Part shown: one piece after another, positions 9,722-19,973 of the stretch
Layout: each line of letters begins with the position of its first letter
How positions within the stretch are numbered: the first letter of the stretch is position 1
Source: Cupriavidus phytohabitans
GTDB taxonomy: Bacteria > Pseudomonadota > Gammaproteobacteria > Burkholderiales > Burkholderiaceae
Direction: 5' to 3'
Assembly: GCF_000426345.1 (NCBI RefSeq)
Contig: NZ_AUFE01000019.1
Span: 42,600-106,599 of the forward strand
DNA: 64,000 nt
Position numbers and translations under genes: made by a program
The notes under the pieces: generated by a model
The model's database searches: none
What the model saw: only the letters and a program-made list of their open reading frames with translations
Told to the model about the DNA's origin: nothing

Positions 9722-9852
9722 TGACATGCTATCGGCTGTTGAAGCTGCGTTGTCGCTGCTGATGACATGCTGTCGGCCGTTGAACCGCCTGGTTCCGCCC
9801 TCCTGGGCGGGTCACTTTTTGCCCGAGCGGCAAAAAGTAACCAAAAAGCGCG
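9722..9852. repeat. 131-bp repeat, left arm of an inverted pair
   Basis: The arm is repeated in inverse orientation at 10390-10520 with the same length. The inner 90 bp differ at only two positions, and the outer 40 bp are more diverged. It contains a hairpin ACTTTTTGCC/GGCAAAAAGT (9814-9823 with 9829-9838), a GC-rich palindrome (CGCCC...GGGCG), and two imperfect direct copies of a TGACATGCT motif (9722 and 9763). No protein is encoded. The element looks like a dispersed intergenic repeat of the host genus; its mobility is unknown. Confidence 0.85.
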
Positions 9853-10001
9853 TTTACGGCCCTGCGGGCGGCCACTCTTATCGTAGTGGGCGGGGGCTTT
9901 CGTACGGGGCTCCGCTTCGTTGCGGGGCAGGACTGCCTGACGCCGTGGTGCGCCACCGTGGCTGGGGATAGACGCGATGTTTGAACGAGCCCAGAGCTGT
10001 G

Positions 10002-10060
10002 GGTGGCCCCTACTGCTGGCGGCATGGTAGGAACGCCTACGGCTGCGCTGCGCGCCGGCC
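10002..10060 (+). repeat. Dispersed repeat B, copy 1 (with an inverse copy nearby)
   Basis: The core GGTAGGAACGCCTACGGCTGCGCTGCGCG-type sequence recurs, with a few changes, at 53195-53247 on the same strand. A 30-bp part (GGAACGCCT..GCCGGC) is also found in inverse orientation around 10180-10209. It is non-coding and lies after a terminated gene in both places. Confidence 0.75.
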
Positions 10061-10177
10061 CTAACGTGACAGGACCGGCCACGACATTCTGCCCGCGCTG
10101 ACGTCCGGCATCGCAAGCGATAACGCTGTGCGAGCGCAGCGACGCACTCCGTGCCCGAGCCCTAAATCCTGGATACC

Positions 10178-10230
10178 GCCGGCGCGCAGCGCAGCCGCAG
10201 GCGTTCCTGCGTTGACGCCGGCAGCAGGCG
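10178..10230 (-). repeat. Dispersed repeat B, partial inverse copy
   Basis: Read on the minus strand, the segment GGAACGCCTGCGGCTGCGCT onwards matches the copy at 10030-10060 over 30 bp with one change. Upstream of it the match decays. Confidence 0.65.
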
Positions 10231-10389
10231 GCCTACGCCCGGCATGGGGATCGTTCAATAGTGGGTCGACGCAGCCACTATCCCAAACTCACCTGGCGTA
10301 GCAGGTTCGAACCACTAGCCACATCGAACGGAAATCACCACCGCCCGAACCACCCGCACCGCCAACTTGATAGCCAGCCGCTCAGGCGA

Positions 10390-10520
10390 CGCGCTTTTTG
10401 GTTACTTTTTGTCGCTCGGACAAAAAGTGACCCGCCCAGGAGGGCGGAACCAGGCGGTTCAACGGCCGACAGCATGTCACCAACGGCGATAAAGCAGCTT
10501 CAAAACCCGACGGCATGTCA
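10390..10520. repeat. 131-bp repeat, right arm of the inverted pair
   Basis: Inverse copy of 9722-9852. Its internal hairpin is ACTTTTTGTC/GACAAAAAGT (10404-10413 with 10419-10428). Compared with the left arm both sides of one base pair have changed (C-G to T-A), so pairing is kept. Confidence 0.85.
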
Positions 10521-10642
10521 CCAGCAGAACCCCGCCACGCAAAACCCCTACCCCTGCGCCCCAATCGCCACCCAAACACCCAGGTAGTAAAATCCCAACC
10601 ACCACAAATTTCCTTTATGGGGCCCGTCCCCAGAGGACTGCC

Positions 10643-11587
10643 ATGCCCGCAGCATCAGCCATTTCCAATGCCACCGCGTCGACCCGCTCCGCGGCCGGAG
10701 GCAACCTCGACCTGATCCGCCCGCAGCCCTACACCTCCTGGGCACCGCAGGTCTCCCCCGAGGAACGCGCCACCCTTCGCCGCGAGCTGGAGCAAGGCGC
10801 AGTACTGTACTTCCCCAACCTGAAATTCCACTTCGAACCCGGCGAGGACCGCTTCCTGGATGCCCGTTATTCCGACGGCAAATCCAAGAACATCAACCTC
10901 CGCGCCAACGACACCGCGGTGCGCGGCGCCCAGGGCACCCAGCAGGACCTGTCCGACCTGTACACCCTGATCCGCCGCTATGCCGACAACAGCGAGTCGC
11001 TGATCCGCACGCTGTTCCCGGAATACATCCCCCATATGACCCGCGCCGGCACCTCGCTGCGCCCGAGCGAAATCGCCGGCCGCCCGGTCAGCTGGCGCAA
11101 GGACGACACCCGGCTGCACGTCGATTCATTCCCGTCCAACCCGATGCTGGGCAAGCGCCTGCTGCGCGTGTTCCACAACATCGACCCCGCCGCGCCGCGC
11201 GTATGGCGCGTGGGCGAGCCGTTCGGTGATTTTGCGCGGAAGTTCGTGCCGAAGACGCACGGCATGTGGCCAGGACAGGCGGCGCTGATGAAGCTGCTGC
11301 ATATCACCAAGCGCAAGCGCTCGGAATACGACCACCGCATGCTGCAGCTGCACGACCTGGCCAAGGCCGATCTGGACTACCAGCGCGACGTGCCGCAACA
11401 GGAGTTCCACTTTCCGCCCGGTTCGACCTGGATCGTGTTCAGCGACCAGTTGCTGCACGCCGCCATGCGCGGGCGCGCGATGATGGAGCAGACCATCTAT
11501 CTCGAGCCGCAGGCGATCTCCGATCACACCCACTCGCCCGAGGCCGTGCTGTCGCGCATGCTCGGGCGGCCGATGCTGGTGTCCTGA
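10643..11587 (+). CDS. kdoO: Kdo hydroxylase (Fe(II)/2-oxoglutarate dioxygenase family)
   Basis: Hydroxylates the Kdo sugar of the lipopolysaccharide inner core to Ko; known from Burkholderia and related genera as KdoO. The sequence shows the metal-binding HxD pair His159-Val-Asp161 (TRLHVDSFPSNP), a distal His272 in LLHAAMRG, and a following Arg for 2-oxoglutarate. Length 314 is normal for the family. The start ATG 10643 follows AGAGGACT. It stands alone but fits with the lipid A acyltransferases 2.5 kb away. No lipid substrate is proven by sequence. Confidence 0.88.
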   Translation: MPAASAISNATASTRSAAGGNLDLIRPQPYTSWAPQVSPEERATLRRELEQGAVLYFPNLKFHFEPGEDRFLDARYSDGKSKNINLRANDTAVRGAQGTQQDLSDLYTLIRRYADNSESLIRTLFPEYIPHMTRAGTSLRPSEIAGRPVSWRKDDTRLHVDSFPSNPMLGKRLLRVFHNIDPAAPRVWRVGEPFGDFARKFVPKTHGMWPGQAALMKLLHITKRKRSEYDHRMLQLHDLAKADLDYQRDVPQQEFHFPPGSTWIVFSDQLLHAAMRGRAMMEQTIYLEPQAISDHTHSPEAVLSRMLGRPMLVS

Positions 11588-11916
11588 CCCGCAGGCCAGT
11601 AGCGCAGCGATCGCGTCATCCCCCCGCATCGGTTAGGTACGCCGGCTGCCGCACGCATCACATGGGAGGCAGCGGTGGTCGTCGGCCCCAGGACCACGCC
11701 AGACCTGCCCATCCCCGCGCACGGCAGAGCGGCATGCCGGCCGAGGCCATGTAAGACGTCTTCCCCATCGGCATTTCAACCAACCCGCCTGGACCGTCCA
11801 CGCCGGCACTCCGCAACCCTTCACCCCTGCTCAGGCTAGCGCCTACACTGAATTTCACGGCTTGCCATCCGCTGGCCCGGCTGACTCTCGCCGCCTGCGG
11901 ACACGCGGGGAGACAG
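11588..11916. other. Intergenic region upstream of the GMC oxidoreductase
   Basis: About 330 bp with no credible gene. A possible -10 (TACACT, near 11842) lies some 70 bp before the GMC start. No hairpin with a T-run was found after the Kdo hydroxylase gene. Confidence 0.4.
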
Positions 11917-13596
11917 ATGGAAACCACCTACGACTACGTCATCGTCGGCGCGGGATCGGCGGGCTGTGCGCTGGCCGGACGGCTGGCCGACAGCGGGGAC
12001 GACACCATTGCCCTGCTCGAGGCCGGCCAGCACGACCACCATGTGCTGGTACGCACACCCGCCGCGTGCGCCGCCATGCTGCCGCGCGCCGGCGCACGCA
12101 ACTATGCTTACGAGACCGTGCCACAGCCGGGACTGAACGGACGCCGGGGCTACCAGCCGCGCGGGCGCGGACTGGGCGGCTCCTCGTCGATCAACGCGAT
12201 GATCTACACGCGCGGACGGCCCGCCGATTACGACGACTGGGCTGCCGCCGGCTGCGACGGCTGGTCATGGGACGACGTGCTGCCTTATTTCCGCCGCGCG
12301 GAATGCAATGAACGCCTGGCCGGCAGCGAAGACGACCCGCTGCATGGCGGCAATGGCCCGCTCCATGTGTCGGACCTGCGCACCCCCAATCCTTTCGCCG
12401 AGCGCTTTATCGAGGCGGCGCAGCAGGCGGGCTACCTGCGCAACGACGACTTCAACGGCGAAGAGCAGGAAGGCGTGGGCTGGTATCAGGTCACGCAGCA
12501 TGCGGGCGAGCGCTGGAACGCGGCGCGCGCCTACCTGCACGGCGGCAATACGCGCGACAAGGCCTGCAACGGCGGGCGCGCGCGCCTGCAGGTGCTGACC
12601 GGCACGCAGGCGCTGCGCATCGTCTTCGAGGGCCGCCATGCGGCCGGTGTGCTGGTCGCGCGCGACGGCCGCCAGCAGCTCCTGCGCGCACGACGCGACG
12701 TGATCGTCTGCGCCGGCACCTTCGGCTCGCCGCAATTGCTGCTGGTGTCGGGCGTGGGTCCCGCGGCGCAGCTGCGCGAGCTTGGCATCGACGTGGTCCA
12801 CGACCTGCCCGGCGTAGGCGCCAACCTGCAGGACCATCTCGACGTCATCCTGCACAAGCGCGTGGCGGCGCCGGAGTTGTTCGGCGTGTCGTTTAGCGGA
12901 TTGATGACCCTGCTCTCGGAAATCCTGCGCTACCGGCGCGAACGCACCGGCATGCTGTCGAGCAACTTCGCCGAGGCCGGTGGCTTTATCCGCAGCCGCC
13001 CAGAGCTGGCCGAGCCCGACCTGCAGCTGCATTTCGTCGTTGGCATGGCCGACAATCACATGCGCCGGCTCAACTTCGGCCACGGCTATTCCTGCCATGT
13101 GTGCGTGCTGCGTCCGCGCAGCCGCGGCGAGGTGCGCCTGGCATCGGCCGATATCCGCGAGGCGCCGCTGATCGATCCGCGCTACCTCAGCGATGTGCGC
13201 GACCTCGACGACATGGTGGCCGGCGTGCGCATCGTGCGCCGGATCTTCGCGCAGCCGCAGCTGGCCAGCTTCGGCGGGCGCGAGCTGTACTCCGCGCACC
13301 TGCGTGCCGATGGCAGCGACGATGCCGACGTGCGCGAGATGATCCGCGCGCATGCCGACACCATCTACCATCCCGTGGGCACCTGCCGCATGGGCATGGA
13401 CGCGATGGCGGTGGTCGACCCGCAGTTGCGCGTGCGGGGCGTGGAAGGACTGCGCGTGGTCGATGCCTCGGTGATGCCGACGCTGGTCGGTGGCAACACC
13501 AACGCGCCCGCGATCATGATCGGCGAACGCGCGCATGACCTGATCCGCTACGCGCCGCGGGTGATGCTGCGCGTGCTGGAGTCGATGGAGGCGTGA
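11917..13596 (+). CDS. GMC-family FAD-dependent oxidoreductase (choline/alcohol dehydrogenase-like)
   Basis: FAD flavoprotein oxidising an alcohol. The ADP-binding fingerprint GAGSAGC begins at residue 11, the GMC signature GRGLGGSSSINAMIYTRG sits near residue 85, and the catalytic His485 is in HPVGTCRMG. A C-terminal block GGNTNAPAIMIGERA completes the family pattern. Length 559 matches choline dehydrogenase (BetA) and the alkJ-type alcohol dehydrogenases. There is no betB or betI neighbour, so a glycine-betaine role is not supported; a medium-chain or polyol alcohol is as likely. SD GGGGAGA precedes the ATG. It converges with the AidB-type gene with 24 bp between. Confidence 0.9.
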   Translation: METTYDYVIVGAGSAGCALAGRLADSGDDTIALLEAGQHDHHVLVRTPAACAAMLPRAGARNYAYETVPQPGLNGRRGYQPRGRGLGGSSSINAMIYTRGRPADYDDWAAAGCDGWSWDDVLPYFRRAECNERLAGSEDDPLHGGNGPLHVSDLRTPNPFAERFIEAAQQAGYLRNDDFNGEEQEGVGWYQVTQHAGERWNAARAYLHGGNTRDKACNGGRARLQVLTGTQALRIVFEGRHAAGVLVARDGRQQLLRARRDVIVCAGTFGSPQLLLVSGVGPAAQLRELGIDVVHDLPGVGANLQDHLDVILHKRVAAPELFGVSFSGLMTLLSEILRYRRERTGMLSSNFAEAGGFIRSRPELAEPDLQLHFVVGMADNHMRRLNFGHGYSCHVCVLRPRSRGEVRLASADIREAPLIDPRYLSDVRDLDDMVAGVRIVRRIFAQPQLASFGGRELYSAHLRADGSDDADVREMIRAHADTIYHPVGTCRMGMDAMAVVDPQLRVRGVEGLRVVDASVMPTLVGGNTNAPAIMIGERAHDLIRYAPRVMLRVLESMEA

Positions 13597-13620
13597 CGCG
13601 AGCGCCGGGTGCGGGCGCGG

Positions 13621-15291
13621 CTAGCCTTCGAAGCCGCGCGACGCCACGCGCTTCAGCAACCCGGCCTCCGCATCCAGCGTGCCGAACACGCGCCCGTGCT
13701 GGCGCCCGAGCCGGCTGGCGACAAACAGCTCCGCATCCTCCGCATCGGCATGCGCCAGCATCAGCGCTGCCTGCGTGGTCAGCACCAGCCCCTGCGCAAA
13801 GCGGCGCGCGTTGGCCTCCAGGTGCTCCGGCGCCTCGCGCAGCAGCGCCTGCAGCGAGGCCAGCTCCGCACGCACCGCGGGATGGCCGCCGGCGCGGCGC
13901 TGCAGGTCCTGCAGCAGGCGCGCGCCGTCGTCGGGGTTGCGCTGGAGCGCGCGCAGCACGTCCAGGCACATGATGTTGCCCGAGCCCTCCCAGATCGAGT
14001 TGACCGGCGCTTCGCGGTACAGCCGCGCCATCGGGCTTTCTTCCACGTAGCCGTTGCCGCCCCAGACCTCCATTGCCTCGCCGGTGGCCTCGATGGCGCG
14101 CTTGCAGATCCAGAACTTTGCCGCGGGCGTGACCACGCGCTTCCATGCGGCCGCGAGCGGGTCGGGGTTGTCGCCCTCGGCATGCTCGAAGGCGTGGCCC
14201 AGTTCCATCATCAGCAGTGTGGCCGCCTCGGATTCCAGCGCCAGGTCAGCCAGCACGTTGCGCATCAGCGGCTGGTCGGCGAGCAGGCGGCCGAAGGCGC
14301 TGCGGTGGCGCGTGTGGTGCAGCGCCTGCACGAAGGCAGCGCGCAGGATCGCAGAGCTGCCGATCACGCAGTCGAGTCGCGTATTGGTCGCCATTTCGAT
14401 GATGGTGGGGATGCCGCGACCTTCCTCGCCGATCAGGATGCCGGTGGCGTCGCGGAATTCGACTTCGCTGCTCGAGTTGGAGCGGTTGCCCAGCTTGTCC
14501 TTCAGGCGCTGGATCTGGATCGGGTTCTTGCTGCCGTCGTCGCGGAAGCGCGGCACGAAGAAGCACGACAGCGGACCGTCTTCGGCGCCCATGCGCGCGA
14601 CCACCAGGTGCGCATCGCACATCGGCGCCGAGAAGAACCACTTGTGCCCGGTCAGTGTGTATTCCGCGCCACGGCCTTCGCCACGCACGGCGCGCGCCAC
14701 CGTGGTGTTGGCGCGCACGTCGGAGCCGCCCTGTTTCTCCGTCATGCCCATGCCGATCATGATCGCCGTCTTGTCGCGCCAGGGCAGGTCGCGCGCATCA
14801 TGCTCGCTCGCGTACAAGCGCGGTTCGAGTTCGGCGAACAGCGCGGCTTCCTTGCGCAGCACCGGGATGCTGGCGAGGGTCATCGTGGTCGGGCACAGCG
14901 AGCCGGACTCCACCTGCGCCTGCAGGAAGTAGCCCGCGGTGCGCGCGCTCCACGCGCCCGCGCGCGGCTGCGCGAAGGGCAGGGCCTGCAATTGCTGGCC
15001 GCGCAGCAGCGACAGCAGTGCATGCCAGCTCGGGTGGAATTCCACGAAATCGATGCGCTCGCCGGTGCGGCTGTGCGTGTGCAGCTCGGGCGTATGGCGG
15101 TTGGCATCCGCTGCCCATTGCTGCACTTCCGGCTCTCCCAGGCGCGCGCCGAACTGCCCCAGCGCCTCGGCATGCCAGCCACCGCCAAGCCGTTCCAGCG
15201 CAGCGCGGACAAAAGGATCGCAGACGAAGAGGTTATAGTGCGCAAGATCCGGCACCTGGTTGAAGACGCGGTGCGTGGCGGCGTCGGTCAT
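13621..15291 (-). CDS. aidB: AidB-type acyl-CoA dehydrogenase
   Basis: Flavoprotein of the acyl-CoA dehydrogenase superfamily. The start MTDAATHRVFNQVPDL at 15291 follows AGGAGA and gives 556 residues. The order of blocks is that of AidB: GMGMTEKQGGSDVRANTT (flavin contact), TGHKWFFSAPMCDAH, RLKDKLGNRSNSSSEVEF, and the C-terminal segment SIWEGSGNIMCLDVLRAL. E. coli AidB is induced by alkylation and has weak isovaleryl-CoA dehydrogenase activity; whether this homologue serves DNA protection or catabolism is open. No Ada box or ada/alk gene is adjacent. Confidence 0.85.
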   Translation of the reverse strand: MTDAATHRVFNQVPDLAHYNLFVCDPFVRAALERLGGGWHAEALGQFGARLGEPEVQQWAADANRHTPELHTHSRTGERIDFVEFHPSWHALLSLLRGQQLQALPFAQPRAGAWSARTAGYFLQAQVESGSLCPTTMTLASIPVLRKEAALFAELEPRLYASEHDARDLPWRDKTAIMIGMGMTEKQGGSDVRANTTVARAVRGEGRGAEYTLTGHKWFFSAPMCDAHLVVARMGAEDGPLSCFFVPRFRDDGSKNPIQIQRLKDKLGNRSNSSSEVEFRDATGILIGEEGRGIPTIIEMATNTRLDCVIGSSAILRAAFVQALHHTRHRSAFGRLLADQPLMRNVLADLALESEAATLLMMELGHAFEHAEGDNPDPLAAAWKRVVTPAAKFWICKRAIEATGEAMEVWGGNGYVEESPMARLYREAPVNSIWEGSGNIMCLDVLRALQRNPDDGARLLQDLQRRAGGHPAVRAELASLQALLREAPEHLEANARRFAQGLVLTTQAALMLAHADAEDAELFVASRLGRQHGRVFGTLDAEAGLLKRVASRGFEG

Positions 15292-15505
15292 GATAAGGGT
15301 CTCCTGGATCGGTTCGATGCTTGCCGTTTGCTTGCATGGTAGGGCACGTGACAGGCGTTTGAGTGCATGCCTGTCCGCTTCACGCCGATTTTTGCGCTGC
15401 ACCATGCGCGATTCGATACCTCTGCGCAAAGGTGTGGCACCACAAACCATAGGGAACTGGCACTGGCGCCCACCGGTGCTCTGTGCTTAAATTCACCCCG
15501 TTGGA
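15292..15505. other. Divergent promoter region aidB / thiamine operon
   Basis: The 410 bp between the aidB and thiC starts hold the TPP riboswitch in their right half. The left 210 bp contain no gene. A TTAAAT sequence near 15487 is the best -10 candidate for the thiamine transcript, placing the start just before the riboswitch. Confidence 0.4.
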
Positions 15506-17583
<2,078 letters not shown>

Positions 17584-17596
17584 GGCAACGGCAGTA

Positions 17597-17622
17597 CGGG
17601 CATGGCGTCGCAACCATGCCCG
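17597..17622 (+). terminator. Hairpin between thiC and thiO (attenuator or stability element)
   Basis: A perfect 9-bp stem CGGGCATGG/CCATGCCCG with an 8-nt loop and no T-run after it. It may protect the thiC mRNA end or reduce read-through into thiOSGE rather than terminate fully. Confidence 0.45.
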
Positions 17623-17725
17623 CGTGTGTTCCGCCGCCGCGCAGCGCCCCGCGCGGCGGCCCAGACAACAAGGAGGCCGGCGCGGTGGCATGCCTGCATG
17701 CTTTTGCCCCGGCACAACATCCCTC

Positions 17726-18916
17726 ATGACAGCAGTACAGTCGTTTGACGTCGCCATCCTCGGGGCCGGACTCGCCGGCCGCCTGGCTGCCTGGCAACTG
17801 GTGCGCAGCGGTGCCCGCGTGGCGCTGGTGGAGCGCGCCGGGCCGGACGGCGCGGGTTCGGCCGCATATGTTGCCGCGGCCATGCTGGCGCCGCTGGCGG
17901 AATCGGCCATCGCCGAGCGCCGCATCGTCGACCTCGGCATCGCCAGCGTCGACCTGTGGCGTGCGTGGCTGGCCGAGCTGCCGGAGCCGGTCTTCTTCCA
18001 GGAGGACGGCACGCTGGTGGTCTGGCATGCGCGCGACCGCGGCGAGATGTCGTTGTTCACCAGCCGCGTGCGTGCGGTGGCGCCGCCCGAGCTGGTGTCG
18101 CAGCGGCTGCGGGCGCTGGATGGCAAGGGCGTGGGCGAAGTCGAGCCGGCGCTGGCGGGCCGCTTCCCGCAAGGACTGCTGCTGGCCGGAGAGGGCCAGC
18201 TCGACAACCGCGGCGCGCTGCGCGCGCTGCTGTCGTGCGCCGTCAGCGAGGGCGTGCATTGCGTCTGGGAGGCCGGCGAGGTGGAAGCCGACACGCTGCC
18301 CACGCTGGGCATCCGCGCGGACGTGGTGCTGGATTGCCGCGGCCTGGGCGCGCGCGCGGCATGGCCGGCGCAGCCCGGCGGCACCGCGCCCGGCCTGCGC
18401 GGCCTGCGCGGCGAAGTGGTGCGCGTGCATGCGCCCGACGTGAAGCTGCACCGGCCGGTGCGGCTGCTGCATCCGCGCTACCCGATCTATATTGCTCCCA
18501 AGCCCAACGACCTGTACGTGATCGGCGCGACCGAACTGGAAAGCGAGGACGATTCGCCGATGAGCGTGCGTTCCGCGCTGGAACTGCTGTCGGCGGCGCA
18601 TTCGCTGCACCCCGCTTTCGGCGAGGCGCGCGTGCTGGAGCTGAACGTGCAGCGCCGCCCCACGCGGCCCGACCACCTGCCGGCGATCCGCGTCGACCAG
18701 CAGGCACGCGTGGTGCGCGTCAACGGCCTGTACCGCCACGGCTTCCTGATCGCCCCGGCGGTCACCGAGGCCGCGTGCGCGGTGGTGGGCGCGTTGCTCA
18801 AGGGCGATCCTGCCGCGCACGCCGTGCCTGCCGCGCTGCGCTGGCCCGGCATGATCGAGGCAGTGACGGAAGCGCCGGCCGCAGCGCTGCACGCGCGCAC
18901 CGGGCTGCTGCACTAA
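17726..18916 (+). CDS. thiO: Glycine oxidase ThiO
   Basis: FAD-dependent oxidase making dehydroglycine for the thiazole ring. The Rossmann fingerprint GAGLAGR lies at about residues 12-18 of MTAVQSFDVAILGAGLAGR. The C-terminal FAD segment reads VNGLYRHGFLIAPAVTE. The protein has 396 residues. The start is unsure: ATG 17726 agrees with the family, but a good AAGGAGG lies at 17670-17676, 13 nt before an in-frame ATG at 17690 that would add 12 residues. It is followed 12 bp later by thiS. Confidence 0.92.
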   Translation: MTAVQSFDVAILGAGLAGRLAAWQLVRSGARVALVERAGPDGAGSAAYVAAAMLAPLAESAIAERRIVDLGIASVDLWRAWLAELPEPVFFQEDGTLVVWHARDRGEMSLFTSRVRAVAPPELVSQRLRALDGKGVGEVEPALAGRFPQGLLLAGEGQLDNRGALRALLSCAVSEGVHCVWEAGEVEADTLPTLGIRADVVLDCRGLGARAAWPAQPGGTAPGLRGLRGEVVRVHAPDVKLHRPVRLLHPRYPIYIAPKPNDLYVIGATELESEDDSPMSVRSALELLSAAHSLHPAFGEARVLELNVQRRPTRPDHLPAIRVDQQARVVRVNGLYRHGFLIAPAVTEAACAVVGALLKGDPAAHAVPAALRWPGMIEAVTEAPAAALHARTGLLH

Positions 18917-18928
18917 CGCAAGACTGAC

Positions 18929-19126
18929 ATGGAAATCCTGCTCAACGGCCGACCCCTCGCCCTTGCCGAATCCGCCACGCTGGCGGACGCGGTGGTCGTG
19001 GCGAAGATCGCGCCTCCTTTTGCCGCGGCGGTCAACGGCCAGTTCGTGCCGCGCGCCGCGCATGCCAACACCCCCCTTGCGGCCGGCGACCGCATCGACC
19101 TCGTGCAACCCGTGACGGGAGGCTGA
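18929..19126 (+). CDS. thiS: Sulfur carrier protein ThiS
   Basis: Small ubiquitin-fold protein of 65 residues that carries sulfur as a C-terminal thiocarboxylate. It ends in the required Gly-Gly (PVTGG). It begins MEILLNGRPLALAESATLAD, typical of ThiS. It lies between thiO and thiG, four bases before the thiG start. No thiF-type adenylating enzyme is in this window, so activation must come from elsewhere (for example a MoeB-like protein). Confidence 0.96.
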   Translation: MEILLNGRPLALAESATLADAVVVAKIAPPFAAAVNGQFVPRAAHANTPLAAGDRIDLVQPVTGG

Positions 19127-19130
19127 CCCC

Positions 19131-19973
19131 ATGACATTCGAACCTTCCGAAACCCTGCGCGACCCGTTCGTGCTGTATGGCGAGTCGTTCGGCTCGCGCC
19201 TGCTGCTGGGCACCGCGCGCTATCCGTCGCCGGCCACGCTTGAAGCGGCCGTGCAGGCGTCCACGCCGGCCATGATCACCGTCGCGCTGCGCCGCCAGGG
19301 CGCGGTGGGCGATGGCGAGGGCGGCCAGGCGTTCTGGCAGATGCTCAAGGCGCTGAACGTGCCGGTGCTGCCCAACACCGCCGGCTGCTTCACCGCGCAG
19401 GAGGTCATCACCACCGCGATGATGGCGCGCGAGGTGTTCGAGACGCCGTGGATCAAGCTGGAGCTGATCGGCGACGACTACACGCTGCAGCCCGACACGC
19501 TCAACCTGCCCGCGGTGGCCGAGACCCTGATCAAGGAAGGCTTCAAGGTGCTGCCGTACTGCACCGAGGACCTGGTGCTGTGCCGCCGGCTGCTCGACGT
19601 CGGCTGCCAGGCGCTGATGCCATGGGCCGCGCCGATCGGCACCGGCCGCGGCGCGGTGAATCCCCATGCGATGCGCGTGCTGCGCGAGCGCCTGCCGGAC
19701 ACGCCGCTGATCGTCGATGCCGGCCTGGGCCTGCCGTCGCATGCGGCGCAGGTGCTGGAGTGGGGCTACGACGGCGTGCTGCTGAACACCGCGGTGGCGC
19801 AGGCCGCCTACCCGGTCAACATGGCGCGCGCGTTCGCGCAGGCCGTCGAGGCGGGCCGCACCGCGTACCTGGCCGGGCCGATGCCCGAGCGCGAAGTGGC
19901 GCAGGCCAGCACGCCGGTGGTCGGCATGCCGTTCTGGCATGCGGAGGCAGAGCAGCGGGAGCAGCGCGCATGA
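19131..19973 (+). CDS. thiG: Thiazole synthase ThiG
   Basis: TIM-barrel enzyme joining DXP, dehydroglycine and ThiS sulfur into the thiazole phosphate carboxylate. Recognisable blocks are FGSRLLLGTARYPS near the start, LELIGDDYTLQPD, the Lys-containing GFKVLPYCTEDL, and the phosphate-binding DAGLGLPSHAAQVLEWGYDGVLLNTA. The length of 280 is slightly above average. The C-terminal ATGA overlaps the thiE start. Confidence 0.97.
   Translation: MTFEPSETLRDPFVLYGESFGSRLLLGTARYPSPATLEAAVQASTPAMITVALRRQGAVGDGEGGQAFWQMLKALNVPVLPNTAGCFTAQEVITTAMMAREVFETPWIKLELIGDDYTLQPDTLNLPAVAETLIKEGFKVLPYCTEDLVLCRRLLDVGCQALMPWAAPIGTGRGAVNPHAMRVLRERLPDTPLIVDAGLGLPSHAAQVLEWGYDGVLLNTAVAQAAYPVNMARAFAQAVEAGRTAYLAGPMPEREVAQASTPVVGMPFWHAEAEQREQRA

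Larger units (their letters stand above)
9853..10389. other. Spacer between the inverted repeat arms; no gene seen
   Basis: About 540 bp without a credible coding frame; all open frames here have arbitrary composition and no start signals. It contains a second repeat (10002-10060 and its inverse around 10178-10230) described separately. Confidence 0.6.
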
